A DNA stretch of 38,695 bases from the NCBI GenBank assembly GCA_945893045.1, contig CAMDEA010000073.1, forward strand, positions 1 through 38,695. Direction: 5' to 3'. Positions 24,041-32,742 of the stretch are shown piece by piece. The notes beneath the pieces are model-generated. The model did not search any database. It saw only the letters and a program-made list of their open reading frames with translations, and was not told the origin of the DNA. Position 1 is the first letter of the stretch, and every line of letters starts with the position of its first letter. Both the position numbers and the translations under genes were made by a program. Source of the stretch: Planctomyces sp. SH-PL62. Its GTDB lineage: Bacteria; Planctomycetota; Planctomycetia; Planctomycetales; Planctomycetaceae.

Positions 24041-25231
24041 TTACAGCACAGACACGATGGCGTCGCAGAGGCGATCCATCGAAGCGGCGTTCATTCCAGC
24101 GACATTGATACGGCCGTCTCGCACGAAATAGATGCCATGCTTCTCGCGGAGGGCATCGACTTGTTCGGGCTTCAGGCCAGAGAACGAAAACATCCCGATC
24201 TGCTGCGTGATGAACGACCAATCGCGGCCCGTCTTTCGACTTTCCATCGTTTTCTGGAACAGCGATCTCATGCCGCTGATCCGATTTCGCATGGCGGCAA
24301 GTTCCTCGTTCCATTGCTGTCTGAGCGCCGAGTCCCCCAGCACCGTGGCAACGATCGCTCCGCCGTGCGACGGCGGGTTCGAGTAGTTGGTGCGGACGCA
24401 CGACTTGATCTGGCTCAGCGCCGTTTCCGCAGCGGCTGAGTCTTTCGCGACCAGAGTCAACGCACCGACTCGTTCGTTGTACAAGCCGAAGTTCTTGGAG
24501 AACGAACTGGCGATCAGCAACTCCGCCCCCGGCCGAGCCAACGCAAACAAGCCGGCCGCGTCTTCCTTCAATCCACGACCAAAGCCTTGATAGGCGAAGT
24601 CGAGCAACGGCAGCGCTCCACGTTCGGCCAACACATCAGCGATGGCCCCCCATTGTGTCGGAGTCGGATCGACTCCGCTGGGGTTGTGACAGCAGCCGTG
24701 TAGGCAGACGACGTCGCCAGCCGCCACGGATTTCAAAGCCGACAACAGGCCGTCAAAGTCGAGGCTGTTCTTCGCGGCATCAAAGTAGGGATAGGCGGCG
24801 ACGTTCAAGCCTGCTGACTTGAAGATGCCTTGATGATTCGGCCATGTCGGCGTGCTGAACCACACGGTCGCGGACGGAAACAACTTCTTGAGAAAGTCGG
24901 CCGACACACGCAACGCGCCGGTACCACCGGGACATTGAGCCGTACAGGCTCGGTTGGAGCGGACGACTTCATGATCGGCTCCGAACATCAATTCGCGGAC
25001 GGCGCGGCCGTATTCCGGTGAGCCTTCGATGCTCAGATACGTCTTCGTCGCTTCCGCTTCGAGCAACCGACGCTCCGCCTCTTTCACACACTTCAAGACC
25101 GGAGTGCGGCCTTGATCATCTTTGAAGATGCCGACGCTGAGATTGACCTTGTCCGGTCGCGGGTCTTTCTTGAACGCTTCGGTCAAACCCAGAATCGCAT
25201 CAGGCGGCGCGGCAGTGACTTTCTCAAACAT
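24041..25231 (-). CDS. Aspartate/aromatic aminotransferase (class I PLP enzyme)
   Basis: The product is 396 aa, the usual length of this family. It transfers the amino group of aspartate or an aromatic amino acid to 2-oxoglutarate, using PLP in the cytoplasm. The PLP lysine is K246 in SSFSKNFGLYNERVG, with D211 in the LLDFAYQGFG segment. CCHNPSGVDPT and GRINVAGMN are further family motifs. The N terminus MFEKVTAAPPDAILGLTEAF matches the AspC/TyrB type. The ATG at 25231 has AAAGG upstream. Confidence 0.93.
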   Translation of the reverse strand: MFEKVTAAPPDAILGLTEAFKKDPRPDKVNLSVGIFKDDQGRTPVLKCVKEAERRLLEAEATKTYLSIEGSPEYGRAVRELMFGADHEVVRSNRACTAQCPGGTGALRVSADFLKKLFPSATVWFSTPTWPNHQGIFKSAGLNVAAYPYFDAAKNSLDFDGLLSALKSVAAGDVVCLHGCCHNPSGVDPTPTQWGAIADVLAERGALPLLDFAYQGFGRGLKEDAAGLFALARPGAELLIASSFSKNFGLYNERVGALTLVAKDSAAAETALSQIKSCVRTNYSNPPSHGGAIVATVLGDSALRQQWNEELAAMRNRISGMRSLFQKTMESRKTGRDWSFITQQIGMFSFSGLKPEQVDALREKHGIYFVRDGRINVAGMNAASMDRLCDAIVSVL

Positions 25232-25761
25232 CAAACAACCTTTTCAAAGTGATCCATCAGAGAACGAACGACGAGATTGAAACGGCGGAGGATTCTCACG
25301 CAGAGACTTGGCGACGGGAAGCATGTGATGCCGCCTGTTCGCCAGATTGTTCGACGTCGTCACCGAGCAGTCTTGAAGATGTTTGCAGCCATCATGAGTC
25401 TGCCCACTTAGCCTCGCGGCAGATTGGCTAAAAAAATCGCAACCACCCCAAAAGTCTTCATGATCATCACGGTCTTACGTCGAAACTGTAGGGACATTTC
25501 AAACCGGGTTGCGCCGGGCGTCAGATCGTCAACGGCTTGCTGAGCAAGAAGATGGGATTGACGACTTTTTCCAAACCGCGTACAAGCCGCACGCAGATTG
25601 ATGACCTCAAGTGCTCAGCCGCTTCCAGAACTTGTGACGAGGTTAGGTCAACAGTCTGGAAGCCACGGATCAACGGAGTGAATCCTGAACGCCGCCCCTC
25701 AATTCTGGGTGCCAGAGGGTCGGCCAAAGTTCTCGGCACCCACCACAAAGGAGTAGTGACT
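25232..25761. other. Gene-free stretch upstream of the histone-H1-like peptide gene
   Basis: No credible gene lies in these 530 bp. The A-run near 25430 and a sigma-70-like promoter at 25558-25586 are the only signals seen. Near the downstream end a stem (about 25706-25717 / 25732-25742, TGGGTGCC with GGCACCCA) lies just before the ribosome-binding site of the 25-aa gene, giving it a structured leader of roughly 165 bases. Confidence 0.5.
25558..25586 (+). promoter_or_regulatory. Candidate sigma-70-type promoter
   Basis: TTGACG at 25558-25563 and TACAAG at 25581-25586 are separated by exactly 17 bp. The -35 box is near consensus and the -10 box matches in part. It would drive the small gene at 25762. 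One promoter-like pair in this much sequence can arise by chance. Confidence 0.35.
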
Positions 25762-25839
25762 ATGGCTGCTGCAAAGAAGACCGCGAAGAAGTCCACGAAG
25801 GCCGCTGCTGGTAAGAAGCCCGCGAAGAAGGCCAAGTAA
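25762..25839 (+). CDS. 25-aa Lys/Ala-rich histone-H1-like peptide
   Basis: The ATG at 25762 has a strong AAAGGAG ribosome-binding site eight bases upstream, and a canonical terminator follows 27 bp after the stop. The peptide is 25 aa and almost entirely Ala, Lys, Thr, Ser, Gly and Pro, in AAKK/KKPAKKAK units like the C-terminal tails of histone H1 and bacterial H1-like nucleoid proteins. It would bind DNA or RNA non-specifically. The good expression signals argue that it is a real, perhaps abundant, product rather than a remnant. The open frame upstream lacks protein-like features. Confidence 0.75.
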   Translation: MAAAKKTAKKSTKAAAGKKPAKKAK

Positions 25840-25866
25840 CGATTGACCCTCTGGTCATTCAAAAGC

Positions 25867-25904
25867 CAACAGGCCGAGCAAAGTTTGCTCGGCCTGTTGC
25901 TTTT
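25867..25904 (+). terminator. Rho-independent terminator
   Basis: A perfect 14-bp stem (CAACAGGCCGAGCA at 25867-25880 with its complement at 25886-25899) has a five-base loop and is followed by C and four T. It ends the transcript of the 25-aa peptide gene. Confidence 0.87.
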
Positions 25905-25980
25905 GGTGCGCTGACAACTGTCCGAGCGGCTGCTCATAATCCCAATCGCGGGCCAGGCAGACGAGCGGAGCGGCGTCAAA

Positions 25981-26047
25981 GTAGCAGGCACATTCCATGT
26001 GCTGTCGGCGGTACTCAGGCTGACGGCACATGGAATGTGCCTGCTAC
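25981..26047. repeat. REPIN-like element, GCACATTCCATGTGC type
   Basis: GTAG at 25981 to CTAC at 26047, extended by AAA/TTT outside. The palindromes are GCACAT-TCC-ATGTGC and its inverted copy with a GGA loop. Arms are about 23 bp with a spacer near 22 bp. It lies about 60 bp upstream of the DUF1559 gene. Confidence 0.88.
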
Positions 26048-26107
26048 TTTCCAAAGTGAGTGCCATTGGGCTGACGCCGCCCCGCTCGCCAAACGAGGAG
26101 AGGGATC

Positions 26108-27088
26108 ATGTCACTGATGTCGCGCCGACAAACGGGATTCACGCTGATCGAGCTGCTGGTGGTGATGGCGATCATCAGCATTCTGGTCTCGATGCTGCTG
26201 CCAGCCGTGCAGAATGCTCGCGAAGCCGCGCGGCGCACTCAGTGCCAGAACAATCTCAAACAGATTGGTCTCGCGCTGCACAACTACCACGAATCGCATC
26301 TGGTCTTTCCACCTGGCTCGATCGCCGTCTCGCCGCCGAGCTCAGTCGTTATCTGCGGATCGGGGGTCGGCTTCGGAGCGGTTGATACCTGGGGCGAAGC
26401 GGTCAGTGCGTCGAGTGGAATGCACGGCACCAGTTGGATGTTGCGAATCCTGCCGCAACTGGAACAAAATAATGTCTTCAAGCAATGGAATTGGTCGCAG
26501 AGCGTGCTCGGAAACGCGGCGGTTGCCAAGCGGAACATTCCGCTGTTCTATTGCCCGTCACGTCGCTCCGAAGTCCGGGGAGAAGACGTAGCCATCATGT
26601 TTCAAAATTGGACCGCTGGCGGTACGGACTACGGCGGGAGCTTGGGTGGCTGCAACGGCTATCACAACTGCGGCGATCATGAAAGTTGGATGGTCGCCAC
26701 CGGTCGCCGCCCGCTGTCGCCGTGCAGAGGAATCTTTTGGGTCAACGGCAAGACATCGTTGGCGAATGTCAAAGACGGTACCTCACACACAGTCATGATC
26801 GGCGAAGTGCAGCGGCTGGTTGGGCCGTCCGGCGTTCCTCTCGATCATCGCACCAGCCAGGACGGCTGGGCGGTCGGAGCTTCCTCGACCCACTTCAGCA
26901 CCTGCAGCGACGGTTGCGTGGGGATCAACGGCAAGCATTTCGAGGAGCCTGGCAGCAGTCATCAACGTGGAGCGTTTCTCGGTCTCGCGGATGGGGCCGT
27001 CAAGTTTTGCTCCGAGCACATGAATATCTTCGTGCTCACCGCGCTGGGCAGCATGGCCAACGGAGACGGGCCGTCGCAGGAGCTCTGA
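26108..27088 (+). CDS. DUF1559 prepilin-like protein
   Basis: The product is 326 aa. The N terminus has a type IV prepilin-like signal, QTGFTLIELLVVMAIIS, with processing expected after G10. Next comes the family's AREAARRTQCQNNLKQIGLA segment and a Gly-rich, Trp-rich beta region, ending with the DGAVKFCSEH motif typical of DUF1559. These proteins are strongly expanded in Planctomycetes and are likely exported pseudopilin-like surface proteins. GAGGAG eight bases before the ATG at 26108 fixes the start. The REPIN begins one base after its stop. Confidence 0.94.
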   Translation: MSLMSRRQTGFTLIELLVVMAIISILVSMLLPAVQNAREAARRTQCQNNLKQIGLALHNYHESHLVFPPGSIAVSPPSSVVICGSGVGFGAVDTWGEAVSASSGMHGTSWMLRILPQLEQNNVFKQWNWSQSVLGNAAVAKRNIPLFYCPSRRSEVRGEDVAIMFQNWTAGGTDYGGSLGGCNGYHNCGDHESWMVATGRRPLSPCRGIFWVNGKTSLANVKDGTSHTVMIGEVQRLVGPSGVPLDHRTSQDGWAVGASSTHFSTCSDGCVGINGKHFEEPGSSHQRGAFLGLADGAVKFCSEHMNIFVLTALGSMANGDGPSQEL

Positions 27089-27146
27089 GTAGTTCGGACG
27101 CCTACGTCCGAACAAGCGAACGACCGGACGTAGGCGTCCGGTCTAC
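27089..27146. repeat. REPIN-like element between DUF1559 and GT2 genes
   Basis: GTAG at 27089 directly follows the TGA of the DUF1559 gene and the element ends CTAC at 27146, two bases before the stop of the convergent glycosyltransferase gene. Palindromes are GGACG-CCTA-CGTCC and GGACG-TAGG-CGTCC. It fills the entire convergent gap and shares its core with 2983-3037. Confidence 0.9.
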
Positions 27147-27148
27147 AG

Positions 27149-28012
27149 TCAATCACACAGCCCGTAGCGGACGATGCAGTACAGCGCCTTGATCCCGTCT
27201 TTCCAGCCGATGTGCTTGCCTTGCTCGTAAGTCCGGCCAGAGTAACTGATCGACATTTCGTAAACCCGGAAGCGGCGGCGGGCGACCTTGGCGGTGATCT
27301 CCGGCTCGAACCCGAAGCGATCCTGCCGCAGCTTCGGTGCGATCTGTTGAATGACTTCGCGTGTGAAGACTTTGTAGCACGTCTCCATGTCGGTCAGGTT
27401 GAGGTTGGTGAAGCAGTTCGACAGCGTCGTCAGAAACTTGTTGGCGAGGTAATGCCAGAAATACAAGACGCGATGCGGCTGATCGCCGAGGAAACGGCTG
27501 CCAAACACAACGTCCGCTTTGCCATCGACGATCGGCCCCAGCAGACGCGGATACTCGTCAGGGTTGTATTCCAAGTCCGCGTCTTGAATGAGGACCACAT
27601 CGCCCGTCGCCGTTTGAAAGCCGGTGCGGACGGCAGCTCCCTTGCCGCGGTTCTTCTCGTGATAGGCGAATTGAAAACTGTTCCACGGATCGGGAGTCGC
27701 ATTGGCCAGCTCGGCCTGAAACTGTTGCAACTCGTCACGAGTCCCATCGCGGCTGAAATCATCGACCAGCACGATCTCTTTGCGAATCGGCACCGCTCGT
27801 ACCCGATCCACCAAGGCTCGCCAGTACGTCTTCTCGTTGTAGATCGGGATCACGACCGACAGCACCCATTCGGGTGGGATGACAAACAAACCCAATTGCC
27901 GGCACGCGGCTTCTCCCAGCGTGTCCTTGAGTCGAGCGAACCATTCCGGAGTGTGCGGGATCAATCGCAGATCATGTGGCAAAGCGTTGGGCACGGTGGC
28001 AAGTTCAGACAT
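27149..28012 (-). CDS. Family 2 glycosyltransferase (DPM1-like)
   Basis: The product is 287 aa. The GT-A fold motifs are present: VVIPIYNE, EIVLVDDFSRDGT and LIQDADLEYNPDEYP for nucleotide-sugar and metal binding. The C-terminal half (TDMETCYKVFTREV, GFEPEITAKVARR, ISYSGRTYEQGKHIGWKDG) is that of polyprenyl-phosphate sugar transferases. It probably moves a sugar to a lipid carrier at the inner membrane; no clear C-terminal membrane span is seen. The ATG at 28012 with AAGGAG upstream is chosen over the longer frame. Confidence 0.9.
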   Translation of the reverse strand: MSELATVPNALPHDLRLIPHTPEWFARLKDTLGEAACRQLGLFVIPPEWVLSVVIPIYNEKTYWRALVDRVRAVPIRKEIVLVDDFSRDGTRDELQQFQAELANATPDPWNSFQFAYHEKNRGKGAAVRTGFQTATGDVVLIQDADLEYNPDEYPRLLGPIVDGKADVVFGSRFLGDQPHRVLYFWHYLANKFLTTLSNCFTNLNLTDMETCYKVFTREVIQQIAPKLRQDRFGFEPEITAKVARRRFRVYEMSISYSGRTYEQGKHIGWKDGIKALYCIVRYGLCD

Positions 28013-28120
28013 AAGGGCTCCTTGAAAGGGCGGGGAGTCTAAGTCCGAAACCGAAAACCGGAAATCCGAATTCATCCGTCCGTTTCGATCGAATCGCAGG
28101 AGACGACGAATGGACGCGGC

Positions 28121-30577
28121 TCAACGCATGTTGACGGGATCGACGTCGATCTGAAATTCGACGTCTGACACGCGGGTGATCTGCGGAGCGGCGGCGCGCC
28201 AGAGATCGCGGACGGTCTCGAACGACTCGGCCGAGATTTGCAGATGAAACCGCCACAGGTCGCGTAGCTTGGTGATTTGACACGGCGCGGGTCCAAGGAG
28301 TCGCACGGTCAGCGCGAGTCGTTCGGCCGTCGCACGCAACAAGGCCGCCATTGCGAGAGCTTCTTGTTTGACACGATCCTCGACCGCGCCGCGCAGGATG
28401 ATCCGAATTAGCGAACGGAACGGGGGAGCATTCGCCTCGCGACGGTGACGCAGTTCGAGCGCCGCGAAGCTGAGATAATCGTGTTGCGCGGCCAGCGCGA
28501 TCGCCGGCTCGGAGGGGTTCGCGGACTGCACGATGACTCGGCCGCCACGCTCCGAACGGCCGGTGCGGCCGGCGACTTGGGCGATCAATTGAAAGGTTCG
28601 TTCTGCCGCTCGCAAATCGGGCGAGTACAGCAGCGTGTCGGCGTTGATGACCCCCACCAGTGTCACGTTCGGGAAGTCGAGTCCCTTCGCGATCATCTGC
28701 GTGCCGAGCAGGATCTTCGCCTCGCCCAGACGAAAGCGTTCGAGCGCTTCGTCGTGGCTGCCGTGCCTTTTCATCGTGTCGCTGTCCATGCGGAGGCAGG
28801 TCGATTTGCCGAACTTCGCCTTCACTTCCTGTTCGAGCTTCTGAGTTCCGATGCCGAAGTAATAGACCCCCGGATGTCCGCACTTCGGACATTGCGTCAG
28901 TGGATCGGCTTCGTAGTCGCACGAATGACAGCGCACGCGGTTCTTGTCTTTGTGAAACGTCAGTGTGATGTCGCAATGCGGGCAGCGGATCGTCTCGCGG
29001 CAGGCTTTGCACCACACGGTCGGCGCGAACCCGCGCAGGTTTAAGAACAGGATGATTTGCCCGTCGTCCCTGAGAGCCTGCTGCATCTGTGAGCCGAGAG
29101 CCCGGCCGATCGCTTCGCCGCGCGTGACATACGGGTCGTTGCGAGTGTCTACGATCGAGACCGGAGGCAGCGGCAGTTTGGCGACACGGTTGGTGATGGT
29201 GAGCAGGAGGTCGTCGGGGATGCACAACAGCAGTTCGGAATCCCTGTAGCCCAGGCCCTTGTGGCCTGGGGGACTCGAAGAAAATCCCGGATCGACCGAC
29301 CCACAAGGGGTCGGGCTACAGTCGGCTTCCGGCGATCGGCCGGACGTGGTTGCACGCCACCAGCTTTCCAGCGTTGGGGTTGCCGAGCCGAGTAGCAGCG
29401 GGATGCCTTCCAGGCGTGCCCGTTCGCGGGCGACTTCACGAGCGTGATAGCGCGGTGTCTCTTCTTGCTTGAATGAGGTTTCGTGCTCTTCGTCGATCAC
29501 GATGATTCCGAGGTGCGGTGTCGGAGCGAAGACCGCGCTGCGAGCGCCCACGATCACTTGGACTTGTCCGCTGGCGATGCGCTGCCAGTGCCAGTGCCGT
29601 TCGGAGTCGCTCAGATGGCTGTGCAGGACGGCGACGCTGTCGAAGCGGCAGCGGAAACGGCGGATCGTCTGCGGCGTGAGACTGATTTCCGGGACCAGCA
29701 CGATCGCTTGCCGGCCGTAGCTGACGACTTCGCGAATCGCCTGAATGTAGACCTCGGTCTTGCCGCTGCCGGTGACTCCGCGCAGCAGGATCGTGCGATG
29801 CCGAGCGGCTCGGACTTCGGACAGGATTGAGTCGAGCACGTTCTTCTGCTCAAGATTCAACGTGAGATCCGGCTGTCGTGTCGTCGGTGCGAAGTCGCCG
29901 TCGAACGCCTCGGTTCGCTGACGAATTGCCGAGACCAGATTCTTATCTCGCAGCGCGTTGATGACGCCAACACCGCAATCGGCCGACTCGGCGAGTTCAT
30001 CAATCCGCATCGGCCGTCCCGCCGAGCACAGCACTTCGAGCACCGTCTTTTGTTTGGCTCCGAGTTTCCGTTCGCCGAGCGTCTCGCAGACTCCGGCTGC
30101 TGTTGTGAGAAACAGGATCTCGCGAGTACCGGCCTGCTTCTTCACGCCGGCCGGGACAACACCATCGAGTACCTGCCCCCAGCCGCAGAGATAGCGTTCG
30201 GCGATCCAGCGCGTCAGTTCCAGCATGCGCGGCGACAGCAGCGGCTCGCGATCCAAGACCTCGTCCAACGATTTGAGCTTCGGCGGTTGGCCGTTCTTAA
30301 ACCGCTCCGGCCCGATCAAGTCGCTGAACGGTCCGACTTCGACGCAGTATCCAACGAGTCGCTGGTGTCCGCTGCCAAATGGCACACGCACGCGCATCCC
30401 TGGTTTCAAGTGCTCGCGCAGAGCATCGGGGACCAGATAATCAAACGGCGTCTCCAGCGGGCGATTCACCACGATGCGTGCAACCCACAAGTCCGCGGCG
30501 GCCGCGCGATCCCACGGTTTCAGTTCCGGCTCCAGCGGTTCGGCGGCGAACAGATTGCGTTGCTTGGGGCCAGGCAT
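28121..30577 (-). CDS. priA: Primosomal replication restart helicase
   Basis: The product is 818 aa, longer than the roughly 730 aa of typical PriA. It restarts stalled replication forks. It carries an N-terminal DNA-binding region, Walker A GVTGSGKTE (about 265), the DEEH box VIDEEHETSFKQEE (about 357), motif III GSATPTLES (about 397), and the zinc-binding cluster CKAC/CPHC/CHSC/CPKC (about 520-570). A REPIN-like element is read in frame at about residues 420-444, right after motif III. The ATG at 30577 shares its A with the TGA of the upstream gene (TGATG), so translation is coupled; the longer open frame upstream overlaps that gene. Confidence 0.94.
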   Translation of the reverse strand: MPGPKQRNLFAAEPLEPELKPWDRAAAADLWVARIVVNRPLETPFDYLVPDALREHLKPGMRVRVPFGSGHQRLVGYCVEVGPFSDLIGPERFKNGQPPKLKSLDEVLDREPLLSPRMLELTRWIAERYLCGWGQVLDGVVPAGVKKQAGTREILFLTTAAGVCETLGERKLGAKQKTVLEVLCSAGRPMRIDELAESADCGVGVINALRDKNLVSAIRQRTEAFDGDFAPTTRQPDLTLNLEQKNVLDSILSEVRAARHRTILLRGVTGSGKTEVYIQAIREVVSYGRQAIVLVPEISLTPQTIRRFRCRFDSVAVLHSHLSDSERHWHWQRIASGQVQVIVGARSAVFAPTPHLGIIVIDEEHETSFKQEETPRYHAREVARERARLEGIPLLLGSATPTLESWWRATTSGRSPEADCSPTPCGSVDPGFSSSPPGHKGLGYRDSELLLCIPDDLLLTITNRVAKLPLPPVSIVDTRNDPYVTRGEAIGRALGSQMQQALRDDGQIILFLNLRGFAPTVWCKACRETIRCPHCDITLTFHKDKNRVRCHSCDYEADPLTQCPKCGHPGVYYFGIGTQKLEQEVKAKFGKSTCLRMDSDTMKRHGSHDEALERFRLGEAKILLGTQMIAKGLDFPNVTLVGVINADTLLYSPDLRAAERTFQLIAQVAGRTGRSERGGRVIVQSANPSEPAIALAAQHDYLSFAALELRHRREANAPPFRSLIRIILRGAVEDRVKQEALAMAALLRATAERLALTVRLLGPAPCQITKLRDLWRFHLQISAESFETVRDLWRAAAPQITRVSDVEFQIDVDPVNMR
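29246..29319. repeat. REPIN-like element in frame inside priA
   Basis: GTAG at 29246 to CTAC at 29319. The palindromes are CCAGGCC-CTTGT-GGCCTGG and CCGACCC-ACAA-GGGGTCGG, with a spacer of about 25 bp. It is read in frame and inserts Pro/Ser/Gly-rich sequence including FSSSPPGHKGLGYR after helicase motif III. The CTTGT/ACAAG loop also occurs in the outer arms of the element at 32743-32863. Confidence 0.87.
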
Positions 30578-31416
30578 CAGTTCCACCGTGCAAGTTGCCG
30601 TTTCGCTTCGTCGAGATGCTGCTCCAACAGAGCCGTCTGACTGGACGGGCACTCGGCGAGGCAGTCTTCCAGCAAGTCGATCGCCTCCTGAGTCCGTTCC
30701 GATTTCATGGCGATGAAAGCCAGATCGCGGCGTTCCTCATAGCTGGCCGGCTTGAGCGCGACGAGGCGTTCTTGCACACGCCATGCGGCCGACCAGTCTT
30801 CGTGTTTGGCGTGCAGCACTTTCAGATTGTTGAGCATCCGAATCACGATCGCTCGCGAGTCCGCCGGCTTGAGACACGGCTTGAGCTCCGACTCCGGCAT
30901 GTTCGTGATTTCGTGGAGGAAGTGCAGAACTTCGTCGCGATCCATCATCCGGCCGCCGACGAACGGGTCGAGGTAGATCGTCCCCTCGATGCCGTCGAAC
31001 CTGGTCAGGAAGTGTTGTGGTGCGGCGACGCCTTGCAGGTCGAGGCCGATCGCTCGCGCGACCGCCATGTACAAAATCGAGAGGCTGATCGGGATGCCGC
31101 GCTTGCGTGCGATCACGTCCGGCAGATAGCTGCTTTCGGGGAGTTGATACGCCTCTTCGTCCCCCATCAGCCCACACGTGTCCGCCAACAGCGTGCTGAG
31201 CGCTCGCAACGAGTCCGCTTCGGACCACGCGGCGGCAGCGCGGCCGGACAACTCCGCCGCGCGGGCCGCGATCCAATTCAGCGTCTCCTCGAATTGCAAC
31301 GACGGATTTGCATCACGAGCAATCTCCAGCGCGACCACCGTGAGATCCACATCGCTATCGCGCAGCAGCAGCTTGGAGAATTCGACGTCCGCAGAGAAAT
31401 CACGTTCGGAAAACAT
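30577..31416 (-). CDS. SirB1/transglutaminase-like family protein with TPR tail
   Basis: The product is 279 aa. The segment RKRGIPISLSILYMAVARAI, followed by GVAAPQHFLTRF and YLDPFVGGRMM, is the SirB1 (transglutaminase-like) signature. The C-terminal 80 residues contain TPR-like helices (EDWSAAWRVQERLVAL). The family's function is unclear; catalytic Cys is not evident. The ATG at 31416 is preferred over the longer frame. It is translationally coupled to priA downstream and divergent from the NMT1-like lipoprotein gene. Confidence 0.85.
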   Translation of the reverse strand: MFSERDFSADVEFSKLLLRDSDVDLTVVALEIARDANPSLQFEETLNWIAARAAELSGRAAAAWSEADSLRALSTLLADTCGLMGDEEAYQLPESSYLPDVIARKRGIPISLSILYMAVARAIGLDLQGVAAPQHFLTRFDGIEGTIYLDPFVGGRMMDRDEVLHFLHEITNMPESELKPCLKPADSRAIVIRMLNNLKVLHAKHEDWSAAWRVQERLVALKPASYEERRDLAFIAMKSERTQEAIDLLEDCLAECPSSQTALLEQHLDEAKRQLARWN

Positions 31417-31552
31417 GAGCGCAGTCCATCCGTGGTGAGCTGAAATGAACAACAACGCAACAAAGTCGTCGCGGGATTCTAAGAGGCCGGGCGTGATTCC
31501 GGGAGGACGCCGCGAATATAGTCCGCCCGCCGAAGCTAGCTCGGCCTGTCTT

Positions 31553-31642
31553 CATCCGTGTGTGAGTTCCAATCCGTGTGCGAAGCGCGGTCAAAAAGCG
31601 ACGAACACACTTCGCACACGGATTGGAACTCACACACGGATG
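31553..31642. repeat. 33-bp perfect inverted repeat in a divergent promoter region
   Basis: Arms 31553-31585 and 31610-31642 are perfectly complementary over 33 bp with a 24-base spacer. Within each arm the unit CCGTGTG occurs twice. It lies in the 302-bp gap between the start codons of the SirB1-like gene and the lipoprotein gene, about 77 bp upstream of the latter. The rest of the gap holds no gene. It lacks a GTAG foot. Confidence 0.9.
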
Positions 31643-31718
31643 GAACACAGAAGCAACAACAAACCATTCCCGTCCAGCCACTCATCACTCGAGAAGAACG
31701 AAAACGAAAAGGATTGCC

Positions 31719-32735
31719 ATGCGACGTTTGCTGTTCCTGTGCGGTTGCCTGTGGACCGGAGTGTTTGTCTTCAGCGGTTGCTCGTCGGATCAAACCCCTC
31801 CTCCGAAAGATTCGCCGACGAATCCCGCCAACGCCGTCGCACCGAAGGCAAAGCCGATCGACGACGTGGAACTCGCGCTGAACTGGCTGCCCGAAGCGGA
31901 GCACGGCGGTTTCTATGCGGCTGACGTCCACGGCCTGTTCGCCGAACGCCAACTGCGAGTGAAGATTGTTCCCGGCGGACCCGGCGTGCCGGTGATTCAG
32001 AATGTCGCCAGCGGCAAGGTGATATTCGGAGTCACGAACGCCGACCAAGTCTTGCTGCAACGTGCTCAAGAGGCAGACGTCGTCGCCATCTTCGCTCCAA
32101 TCCAGCAAAGCCCGCGCTGCATCATGGTCCACAAGAAATCGGGAATCACCAAGTTCGACGACCTGAAAGAGATGACGCTGGCGATCAATGTGAATCAGTC
32201 ATTTCTCGGCTACCTGAAGAAGAGGTTGCCGCTGACCAACGTCCAAATCGTGCCGTATGCCGGCAGCGTCGCTCCGTTCCTGGAAGACGAACGGCTGGGC
32301 CAGCAGGCTTACAGTTTCAGTGAGCCGTTTCTCGCCGAAGAAAGAGGGGGCGATCCGCTCAACCTGATGGTCTCGGACCTCGGCTTCAATCCCTACACCA
32401 GCGTGCTCATCACGCGGGCCGAAGTCATTGAGCAGCAACCGGAACTCGTCCGCCGCATGGTGGCTGCCTGCCGGCTCGGCTGGCGGAAGTATCTCGATGA
32501 GCCTGAGAAAACCAACGAGCACATTCATTCGCTCAACAAAGAGATGGGTTTAGAGATCCTCGCGTTCGGCACGCGCACGCTGAAGCCGCTCTGCGAAGCG
32601 GGTCTCACCGCGCCCGATCGTCTGGGCGAGATGACCGCCGAGCGCTGGACGACGTTGGCCGAACAACTCGTGGAAGGTGGAGCACTCAAGGCCGGAGTCG
32701 TCGATTCCGCCAAAGCGTTTGACGGAAGTTTCTAA
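31719..32735 (+). CDS. NMT1/THI5-like substrate-binding lipoprotein
   Basis: The product is 338 aa from the ATG at 31719, with AAAGGA seven bases upstream. A lipobox (VFSGC) gives lipidated Cys21. The mature domain opens with VELALNWLPEAEHGGFYAA, the opening of ThiY/NMT1-type ABC substrate-binding proteins, then has GVTNADQVLLQRAQ and PIQQSPRCIMVHKKSGI. Such proteins bind pyrimidine thiamine precursors, sulfonates or related small molecules. No ABC permease or ATPase is adjacent, so the partners are elsewhere or it serves as an orphan binding protein. No TPP riboswitch is visible upstream. Confidence 0.88.
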   Translation: MRRLLFLCGCLWTGVFVFSGCSSDQTPPPKDSPTNPANAVAPKAKPIDDVELALNWLPEAEHGGFYAADVHGLFAERQLRVKIVPGGPGVPVIQNVASGKVIFGVTNADQVLLQRAQEADVVAIFAPIQQSPRCIMVHKKSGITKFDDLKEMTLAINVNQSFLGYLKKRLPLTNVQIVPYAGSVAPFLEDERLGQQAYSFSEPFLAEERGGDPLNLMVSDLGFNPYTSVLITRAEVIEQQPELVRRMVAACRLGWRKYLDEPEKTNEHIHSLNKEMGLEILAFGTRTLKPLCEAGLTAPDRLGEMTAERWTTLAEQLVEGGALKAGVVDSAKAFDGSF

Positions 32736-32742
32736 TCCCGAC

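Noticed and set aside
25249..25431. 60-codon open frame after the aminotransferase gene
   Set aside because: It begins with GTG without a ribosome-binding site, has skewed composition and no family resemblance.
31460..31718. TPP riboswitch upstream of the NMT1/THI5-like gene
   Set aside because: The conserved CTGAGA and ACCTGATCTGG-like boxes are absent; the only structure is the 33-bp inverted repeat.
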